A stretch of DNA of 9,399 nt from a bacterium HR32 (GTDB lineage Bacteria > Sysuimicrobiota > Sysuimicrobiia > Sysuimicrobiales > Sysuimicrobiaceae). How positions within the stretch are numbered: position 1 is the stretch's first letter; each line of letters begins with the position of its first letter. The position numbers were made by a program, and so were the translations under genes. The DNA lies in assembly GCA_002898935.1 (NCBI GenBank), contig BEII01000038.1, positions 1 through 9,399 on the forward strand, in the 5' to 3' direction. A model generated the notes under the pieces. It worked only from the letters and a program-made list of their open reading frames with translations, did no database searches and was not told the DNA's origin. Of this stretch, positions 1 through 6,693 are shown one piece after another.

Positions 1-1352
1 ACGTACGCGATCAGCAGGATCCACACGGTGCCGTAGATCGGCAGCGGTAGCCGCACGTACGCCCAGAGCAGGCCGATGGCCAGGGCCGTGCCGGGGAAGG
101 CCCACGGCACAAAGGACAGGGTCTCCAGGACGGCGCTGGCGCGGCTGCGGCGGCGCACGGCGAAGTACGCCACGAGGCTCGAGAGCAGCATGGCCGCGGT
201 CGCGCCCGCCAGCGCCAGGCCCAGGCTCGTCCGCAGGGCGCGCGCCACCCGGTCGCTCTGCAGGAGGAAGGCGTAGTGCCGGGTCGTCAGCCGCCCCAGC
301 ACCTCCCCGCTCGGCACCTCGTAGAAGGGCAGAAGGGAAACGTAGACCAACACGAGGAACGGGACCACCACCAGGAGGGTCAGCACGCCGAGCGCCACCG
401 CGGACGCGGCGTACCGCCACGGACCTAGGTCCACCACGTTGGGGCGGTACCCGCGGCCGGTGATGGTCGCGTAGCGCTCCTGCAGCCCCGTGATGCGCCG
501 GTACAGCACCACGAACCCCACGGCGATCAGCAGCTGGCTAGTGGCGTAAGTGGCGGCCAGGTTGTGGTTGGGAGGGAAGGCGGCCAGCGCCTCCCGGAAG
601 ATCTTCGTGCTGAACACCTCGATGCCCGCGGGCAGCGCCACCACCGCGGGCACGTCGAAGCTCTCCACCGCCCGGACGAAGTTCAGCGTGGCCGCGGCCA
701 GGACCGCAGGCACCACGAGGGGCACGGTGACGCGGCGCGCCGCGTCCAGGTTCCCCGAACCGGACATCCGGGCCGCCTCCTCGAGGGAAGGGTCCATGGA
801 CCGCAGGGCGGCGGCCACGACGAGGAACGCCAAGGGCGTGAGCACCAGCCCCTCCACGAACACCATGCCGCCCAGGGAGTACACGTTCAAGGGAGGGAGT
901 CCCAGCCACCGCAGCAGGGTCACGTTCAGGATGCCGATCCGGGGGCTCAGGACCAGGGTCCACGAGGTGGCTACCAGCAAGGGCGGCAGCACGTTGGGCG
1001 CCAGGGCTACCAGCTCGAACAGCCTGCGGCCTGGGGCGTTGGTGCGGACCGTGATCCACGCCAGCGTCAGGCCGAGCACCACCGACAGCCCCGCCGCGCC
1101 CGCGGCGAACGCGAAGGAGTTCAGCAGCAGGCGGTAGGTGGCCGGGTCGGTATACGCCTGGCGGTAGTGGGCCAGGGTGAACCGCCCCACCGCGCCCACG
1201 GGCGCGTCACTCAGGCTACCGTACAAGAGCATGGCGGTGGGGTACAGGGTCAGGAAGGCCAGCACCAGCCCCACCCCCACGCCCACCCACGTGGAGGCCT
1301 CCACCGCCCCCCGGCGCAGGGGCCAGGCCAGGCTGCGCGCCAGCACGCCCAT
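1..1352 (-). CDS. ABC transporter permease, fused two-domain (FbpB-like); 3' end outside the window
   Basis: Membrane component of the importer fed by the binding protein encoded 3 bases upstream. 450 codons are visible and the frame is open to the window edge. The first permease domain spans roughly residues 20-290: membrane helices near 22-46 and 76-100, then the ATPase-contacting EAA loop at 190-215 (EEAARMSGSG...VTVPLVVP). A linker near 290-312 leads to a second set of helices starting near 314, whose EAA loop would lie beyond position 1. Tandem permease domains in one chain, usually about 500-570 residues, are typical of Fe3+-, thiamine- and phosphonate-type importers and match the binding-protein family. 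The ATG start has GGAGG at 1362-1366, 9 bases away, inside the end of the previous gene. The ATPase gene is expected just outside the window. Confidence 0.92.
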   Translation of the reverse strand, partial: MGVLARSLAWPLRRGAVEASTWVGVGVGLVLAFLTLYPTAMLLYGSLSDAPVGAVGRFTLAHYRQAYTDPATYRLLLNSFAFAAGAAGLSVVLGLTLAWITVRTNAPGRRLFELVALAPNVLPPLLVATSWTLVLSPRIGILNVTLLRWLGLPPLNVYSLGGMVFVEGLVLTPLAFLVVAAALRSMDPSLEEAARMSGSGNLDAARRVTVPLVVPAVLAAATLNFVRAVESFDVPAVVALPAGIEVFSTKIFREALAAFPPNHNLAATYATSQLLIAVGFVVLYRRITGLQERYATITGRGYRPNVVDLGPWRYAASAVALGVLTLLVVVPFLVLVYVSLLPFYEVPSGEVLGRLTTRHYAFLLQSDRVARALRTSLGLALAGATAAMLLSSLVAYFAVRRRSRASAVLETLSFVPWAFPGTALAIGLLWAYVRLPLPIYGTVWILLIAY

Positions 1353-1355
1353 CCC

Positions 1356-2357
1356 CTACCGCCTCCGGAACACCGGGCCGAGTTCGTCCCGGGCCCGCTG
1401 GAACTCCCGCTCGTCCAGGTCCTCCATCATCACCACCCGCAGCTTGTCCGCGTCCCGGATGGGCGGGTAGATGCCCGGTACCAGCACGAACTCGCCCGTC
1501 TGGGCGAGGGCGTGCAGCCCCGCCCGGGAGGTCAGGGTGTTGATGAGCAGCCTGCCGGCGTTGGGGTGTGGTGCGTTCCGGGCGAGGCCCACCAGGTGCG
1601 CGTCCGCCAGGACCGGGTTCAGCCGCACGTAGTCCAGGGGCGCCTCCGAGAACTGCTTCACGTACTTCACGTACGTGACGCCGAGCGCGTACTCGCCCGC
1701 GACCAGCTTGTCCACCACGGGTAGGAAGGACTCCACGAGCCCCACCTGCTGCGCCAGCCGCTCCACGAAGGGACGCCACTGGGCACCCAGCACCCGCCGC
1801 AGGTTCACCAGCCACGTGGCGGTGGTGGTGTGCAGGGTGGGGTCGGGCATGACGATCTTGCCCCGCCACTTGGGGTCCAGCAGGTCCGCGTAGGTCTTCG
1901 GGGCCTCTTCGGGCCGCACGAGCCGGGTGTTGTACAGGACGCTGATCACCACCATGCGGTACGCGGGGGACAGGACCCCGTCCCGGTCGCGGGTGGCGGC
2001 GGGGAAGTCCTCGTAGGTGGGGGCCACGTAGCGTTGGAACACCCCCTGGGCCTTGAGGATCTTCATGGGCCCGCTGTTGGTGAGGACCACGTCGAACAGC
2101 CCGCGGCCCGAACGGTGTTCCGCCAAGGCCCGGTCCAGGACCCGGGTGCTGGCGGCCCGCCAGTACTCCACGGGCACGCCGTACCGCTGCTCGTACACCT
2201 TCCGGACCACGTCGAAGGCGTCCGCCTCCAGCGACCCGTACACCACCACGCGGCCTTCCCGCTTCGCGGCCGCCACCACGTCCGCCTGGGCGCTGGCCGC
2301 GGCGGCCAGCGCCACCACCACTCCGCACGCCTGCAGCACGCGCCACAGCCTCTTCAC
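1356..2357 (-). CDS. ABC transporter periplasmic substrate-binding protein, Fe3+-type (FbpA-like) family
   Basis: Solute-binding protein of 333 residues with a Sec signal peptide: basic start (KRLWR), hydrophobic core GVVVALAAAASA, and probable signal peptidase I cleavage after AQA at residue 25. There is no lipobox; the Cys at residue 11 precedes the hydrophobic core. The mature protein shows the family layout: VVVYGSLEADAFD (37-49), VEYWRAASTRVLDRAL (63-78), LFDVVLTN (87-94), PKTYADLLDPKWRGKIVMPDP (residues 153-173), and GEYALGVTYVKYVKQF (221-236). The adjacent Tyr pair that binds iron in FbpA is not present; Tyr229 and Tyr232 are separated, so an organic ligand is more likely than iron. 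GTG 2357 was chosen because it starts a proper signal peptide and has AAGGGGGG 7 bases upstream. The permease gene follows after 3 bases. With the aromatic genes upstream, an aromatic acid is the best guess. Confidence 0.9.
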   Translation of the reverse strand: MKRLWRVLQACGVVVALAAAASAQADVVAAAKREGRVVVYGSLEADAFDVVRKVYEQRYGVPVEYWRAASTRVLDRALAEHRSGRGLFDVVLTNSGPMKILKAQGVFQRYVAPTYEDFPAATRDRDGVLSPAYRMVVISVLYNTRLVRPEEAPKTYADLLDPKWRGKIVMPDPTLHTTTATWLVNLRRVLGAQWRPFVERLAQQVGLVESFLPVVDKLVAGEYALGVTYVKYVKQFSEAPLDYVRLNPVLADAHLVGLARNAPHPNAGRLLINTLTSRAGLHALAQTGEFVLVPGIYPPIRDADKLRVVMMEDLDEREFQRARDELGPVFRRR

Positions 2358-2465
2358 CGTGCATCCCCCCTTCGTCCTTCCCGGTTTCCGCCCCAGGCAC
2401 TCCGAGCTGCCGAGCCGGAAGAACTCCTTGAACACCCGCACGACCGACAAAAGCCCCTGCGGACT
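2358..2465 (-). other. 108-base intergenic gap between MFS and ABC transporter genes
   Basis: The only sizeable non-coding gap in the window. It may hold a separate promoter for the ABC genes or mRNA processing signals, but I see no convincing -35/-10 pair. A 4-base-pair stem (GCGG/CCGC) around the MFS stop followed by TTTT is too weak to call a terminator. The binding-protein frame is open across most of the gap, but the extension carries no signal-peptide or family character. Confidence 0.5.
2365..2372 (-). promoter_or_regulatory. Ribosome binding site of the substrate-binding protein
   Basis: AAGGGGGG, 7 bases before GTG 2357. The ATG at 2364 directly after it is in another frame. The site supports the start that gives a normal signal peptide instead of the longer open frame back to 2450. 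Confidence 0.6.
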
Positions 2466-3701
2466 TCACCGCCCTTCCGACCCTACCCGCACGGGCCTAC
2501 CCCGCACGGGCCCGCCGCCGAAGAAGTCCGGCTCCGCCACCCTGCCCAGCCACCCCATCCCCCCTGCCGACGCCGCCAGCAGCCCCACGGACACCGCAAA
2601 CACCGCCTCGTAACTGCCGAGGCGGTCGAAGGCCGCGCCGCCGGCCACAGCGCCCAGGGCGGCTCCCACTTGGTGCACGAACGACGCGAGCCCCACCGCG
2701 AGCGCTGGGGCGCTGCCGGAGAAGAGGCTGAGCGCCAGCGTGTTGGTGGGTGCGATGGTGGCGAAGTGGGTAAGCCCGAACAGCGGCGCGAACGCCCACA
2801 CCGCCTGGGGCCCGCCCGCCACCAGCGCGGCCAGCGCTAGACCGCGGACCCCGTACAGCACGCTCAGGACCGCCGCACGGCCCCACCGGTCCGCCAGATA
2901 GCCCGCGGCCACGGTCCCGGCCAGGTTCGCAGCCGCTAGGGTCGAGAGCGACGCGGCCAGCGCCCCCTCGGGCACCCCAAGGCCCCTGGCATAGGGCACG
3001 AAGTGGTTGTCCACGAGCCCGGAGTCCGTGAACCCGCAGACCGCGTAGGGAGCCAGGAAGACCCAGAACCGCACGTCGCGCAGCAACGCACCGACGCTTG
3101 ACGCTCGCCCGGCCTGGACTCTGTGCCCCGCGGAAACCTCCGCGTCGGACTTGGACCCGAAGGCCGCCGCGAGGGCTAGCAGCGCAGCGAGACCCGCGAG
3201 GGAAGCCAGCACCGGCTTCCAGCCCCACTGGGCCACGCCTAGCACCTGCGCGGGCACCACGGCCATCTGGCCCGCACACATCCCTGCCACGACCACGCTG
3301 AGCGCGAAGCTGCGCCGGCGGTCGGGGAAGCGGTGCCGCACCGCCACCGAGGCCGTCACGTGGGAGGCGCCTGCGAATCCCACAGAAGCCACCACCCCGT
3401 ACCACAGGTACAGCCAGCCCACGTCCAGGGCCGCGGTGCTGGCCAGGAGGCCCACCGCGACGAGTGCGAGGCTCGCGGCCATCACCCGTCCCACACCGAA
3501 GCGCTCTGCGGCAGACCCTGCGAGCACGTTTCCAAGCCCGTACACCAGCAGGCTCAGCGACGACACCGACGCGATCCCCGTGCGGCTCGCGCCGTACTCG
3601 GCCTCCCAGGGCAGCACGTACACGCCGAACCCGCTGCGCACCCCCATGGTCAGCGCCAGGGCGCAGAAGGGCAGGACCACCCAGCGCCACCGGTCTTTCA
3701 C
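2466..3701 (-). CDS. Major facilitator superfamily transporter, probable organic-acid uptake
   Basis: Integral membrane permease of 411 residues with about 12 hydrophobic segments, a normal MFS size. Residues 1-30 open with the first membrane helix (WVVLPFCALALTMGVRSGFG). The MFS loop 2-3 signature appears as GSAAERFGVGR (residues 62-72) and again in the second half as GYLADRWGRAAVL (267-279). A charged central loop (about residues 182-210) separates the halves. The pattern resembles the monocarboxylate/oxalate-formate branch of MFS, which fits uptake of an aromatic or other carboxylate, though export cannot be excluded. The GTG start overlaps the previous stop (GTGA) and lacks its own Shine-Dalgarno, so translation is probably coupled. 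A longer upstream reading frame runs into the previous gene and is not used. The substrate is inferred only from neighbours. Confidence 0.88.
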   Translation of the reverse strand: MKDRWRWVVLPFCALALTMGVRSGFGVYVLPWEAEYGASRTGIASVSSLSLLVYGLGNVLAGSAAERFGVGRVMAASLALVAVGLLASTAALDVGWLYLWYGVVASVGFAGASHVTASVAVRHRFPDRRRSFALSVVVAGMCAGQMAVVPAQVLGVAQWGWKPVLASLAGLAALLALAAAFGSKSDAEVSAGHRVQAGRASSVGALLRDVRFWVFLAPYAVCGFTDSGLVDNHFVPYARGLGVPEGALAASLSTLAAANLAGTVAAGYLADRWGRAAVLSVLYGVRGLALAALVAGGPQAVWAFAPLFGLTHFATIAPTNTLALSLFSGSAPALAVGLASFVHQVGAALGAVAGGAAFDRLGSYEAVFAVSVGLLAASAGGMGWLGRVAEPDFFGGGPVRGRPVRVGSEGR

Positions 3702-4414
3702 CCGCGTCCGGCAGCCCGACGACGTCGCCGGCCGGCCACCGCGTGCTTGGCGCGGTAGTAGTCCCACGCGCGGCCGAAGTGGTCGTAGGGCACGTCGGGA
3801 CCGGTGCGCCGGGCGACCTCCTCCGCGGTCCACACCCGAGGTGTGCCTGCGCACCGGGCGAGGAGGTGCACCCGGGCGGACTGCTCCAAGAACAAGGCCT
3901 TCACGCACGCCTCGGCCACCCGGCGGCCGGTCACCAGCTGTCCGTTGCCCCGCAGGAGCACCGCCTCTGCACCGCCCAGGGCCTCCGCCAGCGCACGGCC
4001 CAGGGCCGCGTCGGTGATGAGGAACGGGATAGGGAACACCGGGACCTCCACGCCGAGGAACGCCCCGAAGCCGTGCACCGGCCGCAGGGGTTCGCCAAGC
4101 GTGCTCCACGCGGTGGCCGCGGGGCTGTGGGTCCGGCACAGGGCGCCGACCTCCGGCCGCGCGCGGTACACCTCGGTGTGCATCCACACCTCTAGCGGCG
4201 GGTCGGCGTCCCCCGCCACACGGGCGCCGTCCAGGTCCACCACCACCAGGTCCTCAGGGCCGCGCACCAGCGACGGGGCGTACCGCGGGGTCACCACCAC
4301 GTGCGGGCTACCGGGCAAGCGGGCGCTCACGTGGCCGTAGGCCTCCACGAGTCCCTCCCCTGCCAGGACCCGGCAGGCTGCGAACACCTCCTCGCGCACC
4401 TGCGCCTCGGTCAC
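3698..4414 (-). CDS. Class II aldolase/adducin-family protein 2, divergent metal site, possible decarboxylase
   Basis: Second class II aldolase/adducin-family gene of the operon, 238 residues, clearly only a distant relative of the first. Seen are EAYGHVSARLPGS (residues 24-36), VTPRYAPSLVRGPEDLVVVD (41-60), VWMHTEVYRARPEV (76-89), ALCRTHSPAATAW (91-103), LLRGNGQLVTG (153-163), and a late AWDYYRAK. Compared with the Glu-His-His-His zinc site of fuculose aldolase, Glu81 and His96 are kept, but the first His is Arg94 and the last is Asn157. The loss of two ligands suggests changed chemistry or metal binding, not simple retro-aldol activity; a decarboxylase role on an aromatic acid is a reasonable guess from context. 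The GTG start overlaps the monooxygenase stop by four bases (GTGA) and has AGGGAGG at 4421-4427. It ends in an Arg-rich tail (GRRRRRAAGRG). Function is not proven. Confidence 0.83.
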   Translation of the reverse strand: MTEAQVREEVFAACRVLAGEGLVEAYGHVSARLPGSPHVVVTPRYAPSLVRGPEDLVVVDLDGARVAGDADPPLEVWMHTEVYRARPEVGALCRTHSPAATAWSTLGEPLRPVHGFGAFLGVEVPVFPIPFLITDAALGRALAEALGGAEAVLLRGNGQLVTGRRVAEACVKALFLEQSARVHLLARCAGTPRVWTAEEVARRTGPDVPYDHFGRAWDYYRAKHAVAGRRRRRAAGRG

Positions 4415-5946
4415 GCCGAGCCTCCCTGCGGGGGCTTCGGCTCCCACACCCACGGTCCCGAGCGCCAACCCGAGAGGTCGTAGTCGTCCAGACACCGGTC
4501 CACCAGGCTCACGAAGGCGTCCAGGAGCCCCCTCGCCCGGGCAAAGGTCACGAGGTCCAGCCGCATCTGCTCGTGGTTTCCAGAGTAGTTGCGCTCGTAC
4601 AGCTCGTGCCGGCCGCCGAACTCCGTCCCCAGGGCGTCCCACACCAGCTTGAACAGCTTGATGCGCTCCTCCGCAGGCAGTCCCGTTCCGCGGTAGTACC
4701 GGTCGAGAAGCGGACGCAGCTGCTCGCTCTGCAGGTCCCTGTAGCTGGAGACGGTGTACAGCGGGCTTCCGCCCAGCACCAGCTCGAACACCTCCTTAAC
4801 GCGGGGCCACGCCAGGGTAGCAAACAACCGGGCGGTGGCCGCGTACTCCAACCGCGGCACCACGCTGCCCCCGGGCCCCGGCTGGGGGTCCAGGGCCATG
4901 GCAGAGGTCATGGCCCACACCAGGTTCCGCCACCCGATGACCTCACCCAGCTGCGCCTGTACACCTCGGAAGGCGTCGGTGCCGTTGGCGGCCAGAGCCT
5001 TGGCCAGCAGCCCGCACATGAAGTCGAGCTTCACGCCCAGCCGGGTGCTGGCCTGGAGGTTGTAGCGGTTCAGGAACCCCGAGGCCGCGTAGAACTGCTG
5101 CGCCTTGTCCACGTCCCGGTATACCAGCACGTGCTCCCACGGGATGAAGGCGTCCTCGTACACCAACACCGCGTCGTTCTCGTCGAAGCGGCTGGACAGC
5201 GGGTGGTCGAAGGGGCTCTCGGCTGTGAGCTCGTACGACGGCCGGCTGATCAGCTTCTGGCCCGGGGTGTCCATGGGCGCGATGAACACCAGGGCGTAGT
5301 CCTCCGCCTTGCCCTTCTCCAGCATGGCGGCGCTGGCGCTGTTCTGGGCCACGAAGGTGGCGTGGGTGAGGGCGGAGGCTGTGGCCAGCATCTTGGCGCC
5401 CCGGACCACGATCCCGCCGTCCGTCTCCCGCACCACCCGCAGGAACACGTCCGCTACCTCGTGGGCGGGCTTGGTGCGGTCCACGGGCGGGTTCACCAAG
5501 CAGTGGTTCAGGAACAGCACCCGGCGGGCGTACTCCCGGTACCACCGGGCGGCGTTCTCCGCGAAGGGCTCGTAGAACTCCGGTGCCGCCCCCAGGGTGG
5601 CCATGAAGGAAGCCTTGTAGTCGGGCGTGCGGCCCATGAAGCCATAGGTGAGCCGCGCCCAACAGGCGATGGCGTCCCGGGCCTCCAACAGCTCCCGCGC
5701 GGAGTAGCTCGGCTGGAAGAACTTGTGGGTGAGGATGCCCAATCGGTCTCGGGCGGTGAGCACCTCTCGGAACTCCGGGTCGTGCAGGGCGTCGTACAGC
5801 CGGGCGATGGAACGGGCGGCGTTGCGGAAGGCCGGGTGTGCCGTCACGTCCCGCACCCGGTCCCCGTGGATGTACACCTCCCGCCCGTCCCGCAGGCTCT
5901 CCAGGTACTCCGCACCCGTGAGCGGCCGCGCGTCCACCTCCAGCAT
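4411..5946 (-). CDS. HpaB-family FAD-dependent phenol hydroxylase, oxygenase component (4-hydroxyphenylacetate 3-monooxygenase type)
   Basis: Large component of a two-component flavin monooxygenase that uses FADH2 from a separate reductase to hydroxylate phenols at the ortho or para position. The family includes 4-hydroxyphenylacetate 3-hydroxylase HpaB, phenol hydroxylase PheA and chlorophenol 4-monooxygenase TftD. 511 residues, normal length. Seen are the N-terminal family block LTGAEYLESLRDGREVYIHG (residues 9-28), GRTPDYK (105-111) and FLNHCLVNPPVDR (145-157). Arg106, Tyr110 and His148 have the same spacing as the phenol-binding Arg113/Tyr117/His155 of E. coli HpaB, so a phenolic substrate is likely. 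The C-terminal part has ELYERNYSGNHEQMR, also typical. ATG 5946 was chosen: AGGAGGG (5957-5963) is 10 bases upstream, whereas it is 1 base from the alternative in-frame GTG at 5955. No flavin reductase is nearby in the window. Substrate unassigned. Confidence 0.92.
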   Translation of the reverse strand: MLEVDARPLTGAEYLESLRDGREVYIHGDRVRDVTAHPAFRNAARSIARLYDALHDPEFREVLTARDRLGILTHKFFQPSYSARELLEARDAIACWARLTYGFMGRTPDYKASFMATLGAAPEFYEPFAENAARWYREYARRVLFLNHCLVNPPVDRTKPAHEVADVFLRVVRETDGGIVVRGAKMLATASALTHATFVAQNSASAAMLEKGKAEDYALVFIAPMDTPGQKLISRPSYELTAESPFDHPLSSRFDENDAVLVYEDAFIPWEHVLVYRDVDKAQQFYAASGFLNRYNLQASTRLGVKLDFMCGLLAKALAANGTDAFRGVQAQLGEVIGWRNLVWAMTSAMALDPQPGPGGSVVPRLEYAATARLFATLAWPRVKEVFELVLGGSPLYTVSSYRDLQSEQLRPLLDRYYRGTGLPAEERIKLFKLVWDALGTEFGGRHELYERNYSGNHEQMRLDLVTFARARGLLDAFVSLVDRCLDDYDLSGWRSGPWVWEPKPPQGGSA

Positions 5947-5956
5947 GGCCTCCACC

Positions 5957-5963
5957 CCCTCCT
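5957..5963 (-). promoter_or_regulatory. Ribosome binding site deciding the start of the HpaB-type monooxygenase
   Basis: AGGAGGG overlaps the TAG stop of aldolase-family protein 1 (5962-5964). Its spacing is 10 bases to ATG 5946 but only 1 base to GTG 5955, so ATG 5946 is preferred. Confidence 0.65.
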
Positions 5964-6681
5964 ACACGGACGCCCCGGTCCGCGCCCGCCGCTCCTGGAC
6001 CCGGCGCACCAGGTAGTCCCACGCCTGCCGCACCAGCTCCGGCGGGTAGCAGTGCCTCCGCTTACGCAGCGCTTCCTCGTCGCTGGACCAGGTGGCGAGC
6101 GGCCCCGCGGCCATGGCCCAGAGCTGCTTGCGACACGCCCGCTCCAGGAGGATGGCGCCCACCACCGCGGTGGGCACGTCCGGTCCCACCGTGACGATGC
6201 CGTGGTGCACCAGCAGGGCTGCGTTCCGGTCTTGCAGAGTCTCCGCCAGCGCTCGACCCAGCTCCCGGGTCAGGATGAGATCTCCGGTCTGGGTGAAGCG
6301 CGCCACGTCCGGCGGCACGAAGAAGGTACCCTCGTGGGAGATGGGCCGCAGGGGCTGGTTGAGGGACGCGAAGGCCACCGCCGCCGGTGCTTGGGTGTGC
6401 ACCACGCACTGCACGTCCGGCCGCGCCCGCAGGATCTCGGTGTGGATGGGGTACTCCGCGTGCCGGCGGCCGGATCCCTCCAGGACCTCGCCTTCCCATC
6501 CCACGAGCAAGATCCGGTCCGCCTCCACCTCCTCGAAGCCCCAGCCCGCGGCCTTCATCCACGCGCCGCGGCCTGCGGGGTCGCGCACCGACGCGTGCCC
6601 CCACACCAGGTCGCCGTGGTCCTCCAGGCCCAGCACCTGGGAGGCCAGCACCACCCAGTCCCGGACGTCGTCTGCGTTCAC
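5962..6681 (-). CDS. Class II aldolase/adducin-family protein 1, possible aromatic-pathway decarboxylase or aldolase
   Basis: Member of the zinc-dependent class II aldolase/adducin family (fuculose-phosphate aldolase fold), 239 residues, a normal length. In aromatic catabolism this family supplies decarboxylases (3,4-dihydroxyphthalate decarboxylase, CmtD of p-cumate degradation), so decarboxylation is the favoured guess here. Seen are GDLVWGHASVRD (residues 23-34), YPIHTEILRARP (77-88), CVVHTQAPAA (92-101) and LLVHHGIVTVG (156-166). By pattern the metal site would be Glu82, His95, position 97 and His160; position 97 is Gln (codon CAA) instead of the usual His. I chose GTG 6681 over an in-frame GTG at 6699 because AGGAGGG at 6687-6693 sits 5 bases before it and the upstream candidate would start before the previous stop. 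The gap from the dehydrogenase is 10 bases. The actual reaction is unknown. Confidence 0.85.
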   Translation of the reverse strand: MNADDVRDWVVLASQVLGLEDHGDLVWGHASVRDPAGRGAWMKAAGWGFEEVEADRILLVGWEGEVLEGSGRRHAEYPIHTEILRARPDVQCVVHTQAPAAVAFASLNQPLRPISHEGTFFVPPDVARFTQTGDLILTRELGRALAETLQDRNAALLVHHGIVTVGPDVPTAVVGAILLERACRKQLWAMAAGPLATWSSDEEALRKRRHCYPPELVRQAWDYLVRRVQERRARTGASV

Positions 6682-6686
6682 CGGAG

Positions 6687-6693
6687 CCCTCCT
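6687..6693 (-). promoter_or_regulatory. Ribosome binding site deciding the start of aldolase-family protein 1
   Basis: AGGAGGG lies 5 bases before GTG 6681 and overlaps the TAG stop of the dehydrogenase (6692-6694). It cannot serve the in-frame GTG at 6699, which lies upstream of it, so the start at 6681 is preferred. Confidence 0.75.

Noticed and set aside
538..1059. Separate minus-strand gene inside the permease
   Set aside because: It is in a different frame from the permease, which reads uninterrupted from 1352 to the window edge with membrane helices and the EAA loop.
2358..2450. Upstream extension of the binding protein to a TTG codon at 2450
   Set aside because: It would put 31 charged residues before the signal peptide, and the GTG at 2357 has a good Shine-Dalgarno.
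1216..2469. Long minus-strand frame overlapping the binding-protein and permease genes in another frame, with an ATG at 2364 next to the ribosome binding site
   Set aside because: The translation is Gly/Arg/Ala-rich without recognisable features, while the frame starting at 2357 gives a signal peptide and a complete binding-protein family pattern.
2440..2480. Possible rho-independent terminator after the MFS gene (short GCGG/CCGC stem followed by TTTT)
   Set aside because: The stem is only four base pairs, and the T run is short and separated from the stem by AGGGG, so it does not meet a reasonable standard.
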